The notes beneath the pieces were generated by a model. The model saw only the letters and a program-made list of their open reading frames with translations. It did not search any database and was not told where the DNA came from. A DNA stretch of 33,548 nucleotides from Lingula anatina. Its lineage: Eukaryota > Brachiopoda > Lingulata > Lingulida > Lingulidae. This document shows positions 1 to 9,553 of this stretch, in pieces. A program made the translations under genes and the position numbers. Position 1 is the first letter of the stretch, and each line of letters opens with the position of its first letter. The stretch spans positions 147,664 to 181,211 of the forward strand of contig NW_019775847.1 of the NCBI RefSeq assembly GCF_001039355.2, in the 5' to 3' direction.

Positions 1-60
1 TTTTTCTGTTTTACCAAAAAGGGGAATAGGAATCATTCCTTCTATTTTCATTTTGTGTAT

Positions 61-825
61 TTAGATTTGCTCGTAAGCTTCTTCTAAGTCAGAATCTTCA
101 TCGGACAATTTCGCTGGGCGAGCATTAGGCTTCGGCCGCTGAGATTCTCCCATTGGTCTGGCCCATCTGCTTGAGGTTGATGGTAGGAACGACCCCTCAT
201 CGTGAATTAACTCTTCTTCGGACGGGACAAGGAGAGGGTCGTCTCGAGTTCCTCTGGGTGTGCGTCTTCTAGCTGCAGCCGGAAGTCGCGCCTGGGGTGG
301 CGGAGGTGGGAAACGTAGGGCGGCGGCCATCACGTCCCTACATTGGAGGGCCACTTCCTCCGGGTCCCTAGAACGGAACCACGAAGGAACCAAGGAACGC
401 GGGCGTACAATGACCACGTCCCGCATTAAATTAGCCGCCCTCATAAGTTGTCGCACGTGATCTGGGGAGTTAAGGCGCACAGAGGGTAGAATGACCACCC
501 TCGCCTTCTGCCGTGTAGTAGGTGCAGCCATCGTCCCTAGTGCCCTGAACAGCAGATGAAGGAGACAGCCAACCTCCGAGGTCGGGTTGGGTAAGGTGCC
601 CATCCAACCATATAGAATCAGTAGTGTTTGAGCAATCGCTCTTATGGCTGGCAGCGCCTCTTCCAGAGTGGTGTTGCACACTGGTGTTGCCTGGTGCCCT
701 TGAATGATGGTACCTCGAGGAACCCAAGGGGAGTCCTTTCTCTGTCGCAGAGAATCAAAAGGTCTAGTGACGTTGTCTGATGACAGAACGAGTACATTCA
801 TGATGTTGTCTTGGTGGTGGTCCAA
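61..825 (-). CDS. Small intronless gene A, SGNH-hydrolase-like alpha/beta protein (254 aa)
   Basis: Unrecognised protein, described from sequence. The start is the ATG at 823-825, with a TATA box 72-78 bp upstream. Residues 8-143 alternate predicted strands and helices: strand 1 NVLVLSSDN (10-18), TIIQG (39-43), TLLILYGW (67-74), ARVVILPS (108-115) and DVVIVRP (136-142). This order resembles the SGNH/GDSL hydrolase core, and paralogue B has GDS in strand 1, where A has SSD. No catalytic triad is secure. The tail is Pro-rich (173-177), Arg-rich (187-189) and ends acidic (EDSDLEEA). There is no signal peptide or membrane segment. The gene is clearly GC-richer than its flanks, which together with the lack of introns hints at a mobile or viral origin; no polymerase, integrase or capsid gene is visible nearby. 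It is the only undamaged family member here. Confidence 0.7.
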   Translation of the reverse strand: MDHHQDNIMNVLVLSSDNVTRPFDSLRQRKDSPWVPRGTIIQGHQATPVCNTTLEEALPAIRAIAQTLLILYGWMGTLPNPTSEVGCLLHLLFRALGTMAAPTTRQKARVVILPSVRLNSPDHVRQLMRAANLMRDVVIVRPRSLVPSWFRSRDPEEVALQCRDVMAAALRFPPPPPQARLPAAARRRTPRGTRDDPLLVPSEEELIHDEGSFLPSTSSRWARPMGESQRPKPNARPAKLSDEDSDLEEAYEQI

Positions 826-896
826 AGCAGAGTGGATGAAGTGGCCGTCGAAGGAGGCCGATGCCTAAGTCTCCCTCTCTACCCACCACCTGTTCC

Positions 897-903
897 CTTT
901 ATA
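897..903 (-). promoter_or_regulatory. TATA box of gene A
   Basis: On the minus strand this reads TATAAAG in the context GATATAAAGGG, 72-78 bp before the ATG of A. The same spacing is seen for paralogues B and C, which supports a real core promoter with a leader of about 45-50 nt. The duplicated copy lies at 5923-5929. Confidence 0.6.
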
Positions 904-962
904 TCAACCTTCATGTCTCATTTAAATACGACCTTATAATAAGTCTTTCTAGTCTAGGCGCG

Positions 963-1060
963 GGCGCCGCGACATCCTAGGGGCGTGGCACATGCTAAGG
1001 GGCGCCGCGACATCCTAGGGGCGTGGGACATGCTAAGGGGCGCCACCGCGTCCCTTACAG
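963..1060. repeat. 38-bp GC-rich tandem repeat upstream of gene A
   Basis: About 2.3 units with starts at 963, 1001 and 1039. Each begins GGCGCC and contains the palindrome CCTAGG and a CATGCTAAGG segment. It lies about 60-160 bp upstream of the TATA box of A, so it could be an upstream promoter element. It is repeated at 5989-6086. Confidence 0.85.
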
Positions 1061-1078
1061 TCCTCCCTTTCCCCTCTC

Positions 1079-1102
1079 AAAATGACTGGTATCAGTCATT
1101 TT
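1079..1102. repeat. Perfect 10-bp hairpin
   Basis: Arms AAAATGACTG and CAGTCATTTT enclose a GTAT loop. It is conserved without change in the duplicate at 6105-6128. It lies just upstream (in minus-strand sense) of the 38-bp repeats and gene A promoter. Function is unknown; it could be a protein-binding palindrome or a cruciform. Confidence 0.8.
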
Positions 1103-2379
1103 GGACTTAAAGACATGTATTGTTATACCATATACACTTTTTTTCAAAAGTCTTTCTTTGTTACACACCATACATTTGTCTATCGTTTGTTATTGTCACG
1201 GGGGGGTTATTTGTGGGTTTCTTCTTTGTTTATTGCGTTTTATTGTCCTTCGGGATCCGTCACACGGGGGTTATAAGGTAGGCAAAGAACAACAAAGTCC
1301 TGATATTTCTTCAATCCAGGCAAGCAAGTTTTATTAGATGATAGATGTCAGGTACAACTGAGTACGCCTTCTGAATAAGTCTTCTTTCCCTGTAGTTCGG
1401 TTTTTCTCGGACGATACAGGTGGTTCTTATGAGACAATAGTGAAATAGAGGAGCAATCTAATGAAAAAGGTGTCCAGCCCAAAGAACGGGTCTTTCTTTT
1501 ATCTTCCCAAAATGCTGATCAAGTTTCCATTGCATACGTCACATTTTTTTTAACAGATTTACTTTAAAGTGAGGCACATTGTATATTCCAAGCAGATCAT
1601 TTCTATTCATTCTCTGATTTCCCTTCTTTTGATACATCCTTTTATCATACTTTCCTCTTTCTATATTGTAATTCAGCACTAATTAAGTAACAATCTCGTT
1701 ACATGCCACTTGAATGGAATTTCTTGGGTATTCTACAATGGTCACTAATTACATTCCACAGAAACACTAGTCTGTATCTAGTTTGAACTTTTTAATGTCA
1801 CCTAAATCAGTATGATTGTGAAATCCGGTTGGTAACTTAGTTCTGAGTGGGTAGCAGCTTGAAAACACGGAAAGACTTCAACTGTAGCTCATGTAGATCT
1901 TTATTCACCGACGGGCTACAAACTGGCACCAGGCAGGAACTGTCACGACGATTTCCCGGGGTCTCTGTCTTTCTATCTTAGAGGCCCAGTTTTTGTAGGG
2001 AATCGTAATGATTCCTGCATGCCGTAAACTATTAGTAAACGTAAATAACTGTATCCTATCTAAACAGTCGATCATTAAAACTAAATACAGAAACTCCTAT
2101 ACTTGTTACTGTTGCCCTGCATATGCATATATTCTCCGGGTTGGAAGGTTATATAACGCTCGGACCTGGGACTGTCTTTAGCGAAATTATCCCAGGTGTG
2201 GCGATCTGTTTTTTGGTGGAAGAGATCAAAAGAACCAAATGGAAATAATGAGGCTTAAGTACCTCTACGATTTTAGGATTGTCACCGGGTCTCCTTTTTC
2301 TGTCAACCAAAAGGGGTGTACCTTCAATTATCTAAATTTATTACTTTACCGGGACTTTTGTTTCTAATTTTGGTTTCTC
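1103..2379. other. Non-coding stretch within and after duplication copy 1
   Basis: No supported gene. The segment to 2026 is duplicated at 6129-7056; 2027-2379 is unique in the window. Positions 1850-2026 correspond to the 83-codon minus-strand ORF of copy 2, but copy 1 lacks one base (near 1929), which shifts the frame. A stretch around 2294-2315 loosely resembles the window's first 28 bases. Confidence 0.6.
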
Positions 2380-2440
2380 TTCCGTGATTGTGAATGCGAC
2401 TTAAAGACAGAAACAAATTATTTAACACTACCGTGTTATA
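2380..2440. repeat. 61-bp repeat with AACAC...GTGTT palindrome, distal copy
   Basis: It aligns with 3330-3390. Shared blocks include TTCCGT, TTAAA-ACAGA-AC and the core TAACACTA-CGTG-TATA. The core AACACTACCGTGTT is a near-palindrome with arms AACAC and GTGTT. It lies downstream of small gene B. Confidence 0.7.
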
Positions 2441-2566
2441 TGACCTTCCGTCCGCGAGAAGTTTGGCCTCCGGCCAAAACTAAGAACCCTAGGAAAACAA
2501 AAACTAAAAAGAAAGAAATACAACAAGAGTGGTGAACTTCAAATGGCAAGCGCAGCCAATTTATTC

Positions 2567-2593
2567 AAAAAAAAAAAAAAAAAAAAAAAAAAA
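2567..2593. repeat. 27-bp poly(A) run
   Basis: Homopolymer of A on the plus strand, just beyond the stop of gene B. It is on the wrong strand to be the poly(A) tail of a retrocopy of B, so I treat it as simple sequence or the tail of an unrecognised plus-strand insertion. Confidence 0.9.
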
Positions 2594-2607
2594 GGAAGGA
2601 GCTTAAT

Positions 2608-3196
2608 TTAATCCCACATTTCGTCTGCGCTATCCGACGGGGGCGGTCGCGAAAGGGATGGTCTGGTAAGCATGCGTCTTGTGGTTGGCCACGAACTCCG
2701 GGACCGGGACAAAGGACGTCGGTTTCGTGGGACCATGGTCGCAGCATCGATGGCAGCCTGCAAGCCTCCCAGAAGCGCCGCAGGGACGCCTGGGCGGCAG
2801 AGCGGGGACCGCACTACTAGGCCATGGAAGGCAGATTGCGCCCGCAGTAGTTCGTCCCTAGTTGCCTGATCACATGCAGGTGAAGGCAGGATAACGACGC
2901 GAGCTACTTGATTGGGCAGCGGCATGCTCATGGTCCGCATCATTGTGAACAGAGTTGCCAATAACAAGGCGACTGACCTGGTTCCTGTCTATCGGTCGCC
3001 ACTCTACCAAGAGTAACAGATGCGGGCCAGCCTGCAAGACCGTACCAGTAAGGTCCTCCAAGGCCTCCTGGGTAAGGCCTTGGGGTGCCGGCCAATAGCG
3101 TACCGTACCGGCATTCACTAGTTCAGGGACCTCCTCACGGTCAATAGCTCGCACGAGCCTTCGGAGGTCGGAATCCCCAAGTATCAAGGTGTCCAT
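2608..3196 (-). pseudogene. Small gene B, frameshifted paralogue of A
   Basis: The start is the ATG at 3194-3196 (MDTLILGDSDLRRLV...). Frame 1 runs to about 2960-2990 (residues ...LLVEWRPIDRN); homology to A and C then continues in another frame (LLATLFTMMRTM..., ARVVILPSP..., VVRSPL...) to the stop at 2608. Strand 1 carries a canonical GDS like SGNH hydrolases, and the block-III position reads VEWRP (C has PGWRP, A has YGWMG). The single frame break makes it a probable pseudogene; programmed frameshifting cannot be excluded, but I see no slippery heptamer. A TATA box lies about 75 bp upstream. The C-terminal part is Arg/Pro/Ser-rich and lacks the acidic tail of A. Confidence 0.6.
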
Positions 3197-3270
3197 AGCT
3201 GCGAGTCGGAGGCGTGTGGTTCCCGTGATATGGCAACAAGAAGTTGTGGCAGAGATGGGACAAAAGCTCC

Positions 3271-3279
3271 TTATATATA
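3271..3279 (-). promoter_or_regulatory. TATA box of gene B
   Basis: Minus-strand TATATATAA about 75 bp before the ATG of B. Leader sequence between the TATA box and the ATG aligns with that of C (CACAACTTCT is shared), and GCAATTAG upstream is also shared with C. Confidence 0.55.
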
Positions 3280-3307
3280 CAAGCAAAGGACTAATTGCAC
3301 CTGACCA

Positions 3308-3390
3308 AACACTACCGTGTTATATTCCCTTTCCGTAATTTTAATTTGATTTAAAAACAGAGACGAAGTGTGTAACACTAGCGTGCTATA
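3308..3390. repeat. Palindromic-core repeat, proximal pair (66-bp period)
   Basis: Two cores, AACACTACCGTGTTATA at 3308-3324 and a variant at 3374-3390, are spaced 66 bp apart. They sit 30-110 bp upstream of the TATA box of B in its sense. A third copy lies at 2424-2440, so the repeat brackets gene B. Confidence 0.75.
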
Positions 3391-3898
3391 GTTTAATCCA
3401 CTACGTGTTCCCGTCTGTACGTCTAAATTCCACTCTCTCTCTCTCTCCCTTCCTCATTTCCCCCTCGAATGTAGCTTTCCTTTTCTTTCTTATTGTAGAT
3501 GTTTTTGACGCCTTTCATTGATTCAATTACCTTCGTGTGCCTTCGCATATCTGGAAGAAATTTAAACTGCATCTAGTGATTCCCGCTTTTTACGTTGCTT
3601 CGCTCACTTTTTATTTGTTTAGTATTCGCTGATGGTGTTGTCCAGTTTTTGCCCGGTCTCTTGGATGACACACGTGCTGTCTTGGCAAAGCTGGATGTGA
3701 GGCATCGCCCCAGACTACTCCACCACTGGGTAAAAATGGATGACAAAGGTCTTAAGTCTTTCATTTTCGTTGCAGGAAAGAAACGATCTTTGAACGTGGT
3801 CTTTCAATACCGACCATGTAATACTTTCTCTATCTTGTTGCGCTTTAAGAAAACGCTCGATTTCCCTTTTTAAACTACAAGGGCGGTACAAGGGCGGG
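3391..3898. other. Spacer between small genes B and C
   Basis: No supported gene. It contains a CT-rich run at about 3432-3448. An open plus-strand stretch (3595-3873) overlaps a minus-strand one; neither is recognisable or conserved in the other units. Confidence 0.5.
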
Positions 3899-4288
3899 CT
3901 AAAAGCCGGAGTATGCCTCCTCCATGTCCTCGTCTGGCACCACTATCACCCTGGCTCTCTGGCGGGGCTCTGGGTGGGCCATGGTTTGCACCATTGTGAA
4001 CAGAATGGCTATCAGTTCGTCCACCGTTCCATCAGACGACGGGCGCCAGCCGGGTAAAATGATGAGTTGTGGGCCCGCTCGGAGGACTGGGCTTACCATG
4101 TCTCATAGCGCCTCGTTCGACAATTCTTTGGGTGCCGCCCGGTAGCGTACCGTAGCGGCCCCTTCAAGATCTGGCACATCATCTCCATCTACTGCTCGGA
4201 CGAGACGGCGAAGGTTAGCGTCACCCAGTACAAAAACGTCTTGGCTTGGGAGTTGGTTTTCGATGAATGTCAACAGAAGTTGTGACAA
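3899..4288 (-). pseudogene. Small gene C, decayed paralogue of A and B
   Basis: Residues VFVLGDANLRRLVRAVDG match strand 1 of B, and the later part (AGPQLIILPGWRP, AILFTMVQTMA, RARVIVVPD) matches A and B. Three lesions are visible. No ATG remains at the place of the B start (about 4240). A TGA at 4100-4102 interrupts the frame (CTA TGA GAC). A large internal deletion joins strand 4 directly to the acidic C-terminus (DEDMEEAY, compare DSDLEEAY in A). Because the C-terminal tail matches A, the tail is a family trait rather than chance. Confidence 0.65.
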
Positions 4289-4314
4289 GTCAGGGGGACT
4301 GATACTGATACCAC

Positions 4315-4322
4315 TATATATA
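4315..4322 (-). promoter_or_regulatory. TATA box of pseudogene C
   Basis: Minus-strand TATATATA about 75 bp before the position homologous to the ATG of B, matching the spacing at A and B. Leader sequence is shared with B. Confidence 0.5.
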
Positions 4323-5087
4323 CTCTAAAGAGGGCTAATTGCTGAAGATCAAAGGCGCCTTAAAATAAAGGGGGGGGGGATTACGCCATTGAAGTCCACC
4401 GAGTCGTTTGTGTATCGTGTTTGCGGATGGCGTCGACCAATAATTTTGTGGCCTGGAGAACGTGCGGGCACGTTGATGTCGTCTCAGCTGCGGGAGGAGG
4501 AATCAGCTGTGTTCTCCACTACCTTGTAACCTCGTTGATTACTACTTTTTATGGAACCGCGGCTCGAAAAAAATGAAGAACAACTTTAATCGTAGATCAT
4601 ATAGCTTTTTATTTTTCACACATGTCCCGCGTCCCTTACAATGACAACATTCCTGTCCTTCTTCATTTAATTCTTTAAATCATCATGCATAAATTAAATA
4701 ATTATGACAAATAGATAAAACCACTGTGATAGAAGTTATTCCCATTTTCTTCGTTCCGCAATTATTCTTTTATCGGTCTAAATCTATGTAGCGGGGATGG
4801 TGCCGGTGGTATTGCGTGTGCGAGCGGTTTTCTGAGAACAACAGTATAAGATAGGTTTCCCTATTAATACAGTTTTATTTCTCTAACCCGTTACATATAC
4901 CGGGACATCTAGCTTAGGTAGTACACAGCGCTACGGTAAGACAGTGACCCAATCGTTCCCTCGATCTAGGCTCTGATTGACCCGGCCGTCCTCAGTCCTC
5001 AGTCTCCCTCTCGTGCTCTCGTCGTTGCTGGCACTCTGACGTCCACACAACACCAGGTGATATCTTCAGACGTAATTTTTTTTTTTA
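4323..5087. other. Spacer between C and duplication copy 2
   Basis: No gene seen. It holds a G-run near 4370 and the sequence CGCGTCCCTTACA (about 4629), which also occurs just after the 38-bp repeats (about 1047 and 6073). Confidence 0.5.
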
Positions 5088-5147
5088 TTTTTCTGTTTTA
5101 CCAAAAAGGGGAATAGGAATCATTCCTTCTATTTTCATTTTGTGTAT

Positions 5148-5851
5148 TTAGATTTGCTCGTAAGCTTCTTCTAAGTCAGAATCTTCATCGGACAATCCCG
5201 CTTGGCGAGCGTTAGGTTCCGGCCGCTGAGGTATTCCCATTGGTCTGGCCCATCTGCTTGAGGTTGATGGTGGGGACGACGCCTTATCGTGAATTAACTC
5301 TTCTTCGGACGTCGCGCCTGGGGTGGCGGAGGTGGGAAACGTAGGGCGGCAGCCATCACGTCCCTACATTGGAGGGCCACTTCCTCCGGGTCCCTAGAAC
5401 GGAACCACGAAGGAACCAAGGAACGCGGGCGTACAATGACCACGTCCCGCATTAAATTAGCCGCCCTCATAAGTTGTCGCACGTGATCTGGGGAGTTAAG
5501 GCGCACAGAGGGTAGAATGACCACCCTCGCCTTCTGCCGTGTAGTAGGTGCAGCCATCGTCCCTAGTGCCCTGAACAGCAGATGAAGGAGACAGCCAACC
5601 TCCGAGGTCGGGTTGGGTAAGGTGCCCATCCAACCTTATAGAATCAGTAGTGTTGGAGCAATCGCTCCTATGGCTGGCAGCGCCTCTTCCAGAGTGGTGT
5701 TGCACACTGGTGTTGCCTGATGCCCTTGAATGATGGTACCTCGAGGAACCCACGGGGAGTCCTTTCTCTGTCGCAGAGAATCAAAAGGTCTAGTGACGTT
5801 GTCTGATGACAGAACGAGTGCATTCATGATGTTGTCTTGGTGGTGGTCCAA
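5148..5851 (-). pseudogene. Small gene A', broken duplicate of A
   Basis: Starts at the ATG at 5849-5851, and the 5' part is nearly identical to A. Codon 72, TAT (Tyr) in A, is TAA here (5636-5638). Reading resumes open in the same frame to the 61-bp deletion at 5310/5311, after which the frame shifts and ends at 5294. The old stop context at 5148-5150 remains. The TATA box (5923-5929) and upstream repeats are intact, so it could still be transcribed. Confidence 0.85.
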
Positions 5852-5988
5852 AGCAGAGTGGATGAAGTGGCCGTCGAAGGAGGCCGATGCCTAAGTCTCC
5901 CTCTCTACCCACCACCTGTTCCCTTTATATCAACCTTCATGTCTCATTTAAATACGACCTTATAATAAGTCTTTCTAGTCTAGGCGCG

Positions 5989-6086
5989 GGCGCCGCGACA
6001 TCCTAGGGGCGTGGCACATGCTAAGGGGCGCCGCGACATCCTAGGGGCGTGGGACATGCTAAGGGGCGCCACCGCGTCCCTTACAG
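5989..6086. repeat. 38-bp GC-rich tandem repeat upstream of A'
   Basis: Duplicate of the array at 963-1060, with the same 38-bp period and unit number, upstream of the decayed gene A'. Confidence 0.85.
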
Positions 6087-6865
6087 TCCTCCCTTTCCCC
6101 TCTCAAAATGACTGGTATCAGTCATTTTGGACTTAAAGACATGTATTGTTATACCATATACACTTTTTTTTCAAAAGTCTTTCTTTGTTACACACCATAC
6201 ATTTGTCTATCGTTTGTTATTGTCACGGGGGGGTTATTTGTGGGTTTCTTCTTTGTTTATTGCGTTTTATTGTCCTTCGGGATCCGTCACACGGGGGTTT
6301 TAAGGTAGGCAAAGAACAACAAAGTCCTGATATTTCTTCAATCCAGGCAAGCAAGTTTTATTAGATGATAGATGTCAGGTACAACTGAGTACGCCTTCTG
6401 AATAAGTCTTCTTTCCCTGTAGTTCGGTTTTTCTCGGACGATACAGGTGGTTCTTATGAGACAATAGTGAAATAGAGGAGCAATCTAATGAAAAAGGTGT
6501 CCAGCCCAAAGAACGGGTCTTTCTTTTATCTTCCCAAAATGCTGATCAAGTTTCCATTGCATACGTCACATTTTTTTTTAACAGATTTACTTTAAAGTGA
6601 GGCACATTGTATATTCCGGGCAGATCATTTCTATTTATTCTCTGATTTCCCTTCTTTTGATACATCCTTTTATCATACTTTCCTCTTTCTATATTGTAAT
6701 TCAGCACTAATTAAGTAACAATCTCGTTACATGCCACTTGAATGAAATTTCTTTGGTATTCTACAATGGTCACTAATTACATTCCACAGAAACACTAGTC
6801 TGTATCTAGTTTGAACTTTTTTTATGTCACCTAAATCAGTTTGATTGTGAAATCCGGTTGGTTAC

Positions 6866-7117
6866 TTAGTTCTGAGCGGGTAGCAGCTTGAAAACACGGA
6901 ACGACTTCAATTGTAGCTCATGTAGATCTTTATTCACCGACGGGCTACAAACTGGCACGCAGGCAGGAACTGTCACGACGATCTCCCGGGGTCTCTGTCT
7001 TTCTATCTTAGAGGCCCAGTTTTTATAGGGAATCGTACTGATTCCTGCGTGCCGTATATTCTTGTAAGGCTCGATGGTCACATTTGCATCTCCAGTTAAG
7101 GTAGCACCGTCCAACAC
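6866..7117 (-). other. Unassigned 83-codon open frame across the duplication breakpoint
   Basis: Open minus-strand frame from a GTG near 7117 to a stop at 6866, with an upstream stop two codons earlier (TGA). No ATG start and no recognisable family. It contains repeated Cys-Val and Pro-rich segments (VPACVPVCSP). The duplication breakpoint at 7056 falls inside it, and copy 1 has a one-base deletion, so coding status is doubtful. It could be an exon or chance. Confidence 0.2.
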
Positions 7118-9279
7118 CGACTTTCAAGATAACTTAGAGATTCCTCTGTACCTAATTTTGTTAAAGCAAACTGTGCTTTCCTGTAAGTTGGTCTTTCTTC
7201 AGTGTTTCATGAATAGTCGTGAGATGGATTATCTCTACTGATGTTTTCGTTAGTCTGGTTTAGTGGCGGGTGTGGATTTTATGAATCTACATGGCTTGTA
7301 CTTGTATTCCGACAGCCTGGCTTAAAAGACTCTTAAGAGAAGCTTTCATAAATATTTACTAATCGATTCACATCCTCGACGGTAGTCAATGACCCCCCCC
7401 CCCCCCATTTACTCGATACAATTAAGCTGATTACACTGCAAGCATTAAAAAGAAAAGCCCCTAGAAGTTAGATCGATCCAGCTAGAACGACGGGTTTATG
7501 GGAACGCAGTCTTATTCAATGTCTCTGTGTCGACTCAGGTTATGGGGTGGTACCTGTCACGGTGTACTCCTTCAAAGTCTTGTTCTATACTTCCGGTTTC
7601 TTTGTGGTGAAACATATCTTTGCATAGCTGCGGCAATGATTTGAAATTCCATTACTTATTCAACCTGCTGGAAATGGAAATATGCTTGATGATCCAAATT
7701 CTTTCATAACTTTTGTTATGGTATGAATTGATGCATTAATTTTTTCTCTTTTCTTCTCTTTTTGTCCTTTATTTTAGATATTTCGTAAAATGAACAAGAG
7801 TTCTAAAAATAATAGGCAACTTAGGAAATTGTTGACGATCAAAATTTCACGTAAAACGTTACATTTAAAATAGGTCCTCGGTTTCTGTTTTGTTTTGTTT
7901 TGTTTTTTTTTTTTATTTATGGTATATTCAAGGGACTTCAGGTTATGATTTTATGAATGTTGAAGGTACAGCTTAAAAGCTTATTGTTTGGTTGGCAAGA
8001 ACCAGTAAAGGCTAATTTTGTTAAGTAAACCACACGGTGTGCGTTTTAACGTTAATTTTGAGAGCATTTCTGTAAAAAGGAAAATTATGATCACAATTAT
8101 TATAATTTTGTTATCATTTAACAAACTGAAATTTTGTTCAATATTTAGTATTTTTTCATACTTTCACAGAATAAACCTTGGATTCTATGGCAAAAAATAG
8201 TAACTTGATACTCATGCGAGAATTGCTAATAAGGCATAAGTTTTAAATGGTTTAATAAAGTTAAAGAGAAATATTATTCATGATGTTTGTACGACAGTAT
8301 ATGAATTACTTACTCCTTTTGAAAAATAGAAAGTGTCAGAAAATTGAATCCAAATGAATGTTTTTGTATTGGACTGAGATGAACGGATTTTATATGAACT
8401 GTTGTTGCTTTGACGTTTGAACATTATTATTATTATTATTGCTAAAATTGAATATACACTATTTTTTCTTACAAATGTTATTTAATTAAGCCTATGCTTA
8501 TTAGCATGCTCATAGTTTAAGTAATTGCTACGAAGGTTAATGACAAAGTCGTCCTTATTTTAAATCCCTTGATGAGTTTTGAGAAATAATTGCTTTATAT
8601 TGTTAATTTCTTTCTCCATTAGTTTCTATTATGTGCATAATTGTCTGTGTTTTATACATGTCAAGGTTACAGTGGAAAAGATGTATATCGTTATGTTAAA
8701 TTCGAGGACCAATTTTATTTGATAAAGAGGTGTATATAGTAATGAACATTGATTAATATTATTTTTTAATTTAATGGAATGATTTTATAGTCAAATAATA
8801 CGCAACTTACCTGACAGTGAGCCAGAGCGTGCAGATAAAGAAGTTAAAGAGTACAACGAACAGAAAGAAATAGATAGCAGCAAAAACATGTGTCATTCTT
8901 TATTACAGGACGACTATTAAAACAGTTAGTAGCCTTTAATTTCCCATGGTTTAATGAATATGTTGATCCGAATATATGAATAAATGGAAAGAATCCAAAT
9001 ATATTTGTTTTTTTTTTTAAATACTTACTTCATTCATTAATTATTTACATTTATAAATCTATTTTACCTATATTTAAGACTGATTTTCCCATTCTCTTTT
9101 TCAATTGAACTTCTATACATATTCGGTTCGTTTGTGCGGTTAACCTTTATCCTCTCAATGTCCAACTATTAACAAATTATTTTTTATTATTCATACATTC
9201 ATTCATTTGCAATTTATAATAATCCACAAAGTCAATTGCAACTGTTCAATTTATGTTTAATTGGACGTCACTGATGAAT
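7118..9279. other. AT-rich gene-free region
   Basis: No supported gene. It contains a poly-C run near 7388-7406, T-rich runs (about 7900), and an (ATT)n microsatellite at about 8422-8440. Short open frames here are uncompositional and lack splice context. Confidence 0.6.
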
Positions 9280-9513
9280 CTATTTATTTGGGACCACTTT
9301 CAGACCACTGTCGCCATTGAAATCTGCCCATTTATTTAAGAGGGGAGTTTTAGTATAATGAAATGCGGGTAATATCAAGTAAGCATCACTGCCAGGCTGT
9401 CTTGGTACCCTGTATGTATAACCACGTTCTATGGCCCGTCCGCTGTGGGTCCATTGAAGTACGCCGTTCACCAGGTGCCCGACCAACCAAACGTACCGGT
9501 CATTGCTTGAACC

Positions 9514-9553
<40 letters not shown>

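Larger units (their letters stand above)
1..2026. repeat. Tandem segmental duplication, copy 1
   Basis: This block matches 5088-7056 closely; I saw only scattered substitutions, small indels and one 61-bp indel. The coordinate offset is 5087 before the indel and 5026 just after it. Homology ends at the shared GCCGTA at 2021-2026, and the flanks then diverge. The left edge coincides with the window edge, so the true unit may be longer. The block holds small gene A, its promoter, a 38-bp tandem repeat and a hairpin. Confidence 0.95.
5088..7056. repeat. Tandem segmental duplication, copy 2
   Basis: Second copy of the block at 1-2026, in the same orientation. Relative to copy 1 it lacks 61 bp (copy 1 positions 224-284, junction at 5310/5311) and has a substitution creating a stop in the small gene. 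The high similarity, including non-coding sequence, indicates a recent duplication or gene conversion. Confidence 0.95.

Noticed and set aside
28-2016. 10-bp inverted repeat AGGAATCATT near both ends of the duplicated block, resembling terminal repeats
   Set aside because: It is short, not at the exact homology end, mutated in copy 2 and without a target duplication; probably chance.
2567-2593. Poly(A) run as a retrocopy tail of gene B
   Set aside because: It is on the opposite sense to B, so it cannot be the tail of a B transcript.
3595-3873. 92-codon plus-strand frame
   Set aside because: It overlaps an open minus-strand frame, has no recognisable domain and no duplicate in the paralogous units.
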